From the NCBI GenBank assembly GCA_030043575.1, contig JASHXK010000344.1, positions 1-14,543 on the forward strand: DNA of 14,543 bases, read 5' to 3'. This document shows positions 14,026-14,543 of this stretch, in pieces. The DNA comes from Terriglobales bacterium (GTDB lineage Bacteria > Acidobacteriota > Terriglobia > Terriglobales > Acidobacteriaceae). Made by a program: the position numbers and the translations under genes. Position 1 is the stretch's first letter; every line of letters starts with the position of its first letter. The notes beneath the pieces were generated by a model, which did no database searches, was not told the origin of the DNA, and saw nothing but the letters and a program-made list of their open reading frames with translations.

Positions 14026-14175
14026 TTAGTTCTTCTGTTGAACTTTTTGCCGATACCACCGAAGTCTTCCTATAGCCTTGAACTTGGTTACGCCAAGCCG
14101 TCCACGTACATTTCGTGCCTTCGAGCCCGGCGCAGAAAGCGCCTCAACAACCGCCATTCGTTCCGCCTCATACAT
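14026..14175 (-). CDS. Small Fis-like helix-turn-helix protein
   Basis: A frame of 49 aa from ATG 14175 (MYEAERMAVVEALSAPGSKA) to TAA at 14026. The pattern ERxAVVEALxxxGxxxxxxxxxLGVTKFKAIGRLRWYRQK resembles the Fis-type HTH (ALxxxGGNxxxAAxxLGxxRxTLxRRLRxYG), with the usual Gly-Asn turn replaced by GSKARN. The frame is also open upstream, and a TTG at 14229 (FESQHSAKSDTNFDAT) could be the true start. It follows the helical protein gene by 70 bp and abuts the truncated NTPase-like stub, so it may be the regulator or a small component of that locus. Coding status is moderately supported. Confidence 0.45.
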   Translation of the reverse strand: MYEAERMAVVEALSAPGSKARNVRGRLGVTKFKAIGRLRWYRQKVQQKN

Positions 14176-14245
14176 CGCTGTAGCGTCAAAGTTCGTGTCG
14201 CTCTTTGCGCTATGCTGCGACTCAAACAAAAGAGATGAGCAATAA

Positions 14246-14543
14246 CTAAGCCCCGGCGGTTGTGATTTGTCGAAAAGGCTTCGGACGTTGAAAGTGGCTA
14301 GTAGGCGCAAGTCTCGATAAAGTAGGGTACTCTGTGACGCTGCTGGCCTGCAGATAGTTTGCAATTCCCTTCGCCCACGGCTCGACCGAACGCAAGAATG
14401 CGATGTATTCCTCGCGGAATTCCTCTAATTGGGCAATGGAGTTTTCGGCAAGCGGAGCTGCTACTGCAAGCTGCTGTTGCGCACGGAGCACATAGTAAGT
14501 ATTGAACGATTGCACGATAGCGCTAAATTCTCGACAGCGACCC
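14246..14543 (-). CDS. Unknown helical protein, C-terminal part (5' end outside the window)
   Basis: The minus-strand frame is open from the right edge to TAG at 14246, giving about 98 codons. It reads CREFSAIVQSFNTYYVLRAQ, then a strongly helical stretch (AENSIAQLEEFREEYIAFLR, SVEPWAKGIANYLQ), and ends in a polar, probably flexible tail (RPKPFRQITTAGA). A GTG at 14515 is in frame, but residues upstream of it look equally coding, so the gene most likely begins beyond the window. I do not recognise the family. It lies upstream of the small HTH gene in the same direction. Confidence 0.5.
   Translation of the reverse strand, partial: GRCREFSAIVQSFNTYYVLRAQQQLAVAAPLAENSIAQLEEFREEYIAFLRSVEPWAKGIANYLQASSVTEYPTLSRLAPTSHFQRPKPFRQITTAGA

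Overview
The window looks like a chromosomal segment of an Acidobacteriota (class Terriglobia-like) genome with moderately high GC. The strongest taxonomic clue is a PadR repressor directly followed by two large FtsX/MacB-type permeases that keep the N-terminal prefix domain of ADOP proteins (acidobacterial duplicated orphan permeases). The dominant genes are ordinary core and accessory genes, and no tRNA, rRNA, CRISPR array or intact insertion sequence was seen.

Layout. Positions 1-3536 (minus strand) form an operon padR > ADOP permease > second ADOP permease. The second permease is cut by the left edge of the window. The padR promoter carries two inverted repeats placed like autoregulatory operators. 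A divergent ppa gene (inorganic pyrophosphatase, 3744-4295, plus) is followed by a GT-C-like polytopic membrane protein with a C-terminal beta-rich domain (4346-6118, plus). A minus-strand block from 9977 down to 6207 then reads: anchored hypothetical protein, nadD (NAD biosynthesis), rsfS (ribosome silencing factor), rlmH (23S rRNA methyltransferase) and an exported thioredoxin-fold protein. rsfS, rlmH and the thioredoxin gene are packed with 3-bp gaps. nadD is separated from rsfS by a run of 7-bp tandem repeats.

From 9978 to 10485 lies a 508-bp divergent spacer holding a 171-bp element bounded by about 29-bp imperfect inverted repeats, resembling a MITE or REP-like element. A GT39-type membrane glycosyltransferase (10486-12138, plus) ends just before a 15-bp-stem hairpin. 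A structured 5' leader then precedes a secreted neprosin-family (glutamic peptidase) protein at 12454-13779. In this protein both expected catalytic glutamates, the paired cysteines and the activation-peptide motif are visible.

The right end (13780-14543, minus) has a different texture: lower GC and broken, short genes. It holds the C-terminal part of an unknown helical protein, a small Fis-like helix-turn-helix protein, and a 92-codon N-terminal stub. The stub resembles the start of very large NTPase-type proteins often found in defence islands. It is cut off at the 3' end of the neprosin gene, so this looks like the eroded edge of an accessory island.

The main points worth a second look are the neprosin and its switch-like leader, the padR operator pair, the MITE-like element, the heptad repeats before rsfS, the histone-like tail of RsfS, and the decayed island at the right edge. 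I did not find a complete, clearly undescribed multi-gene system. The right edge is the most likely place for one to continue outside the window.
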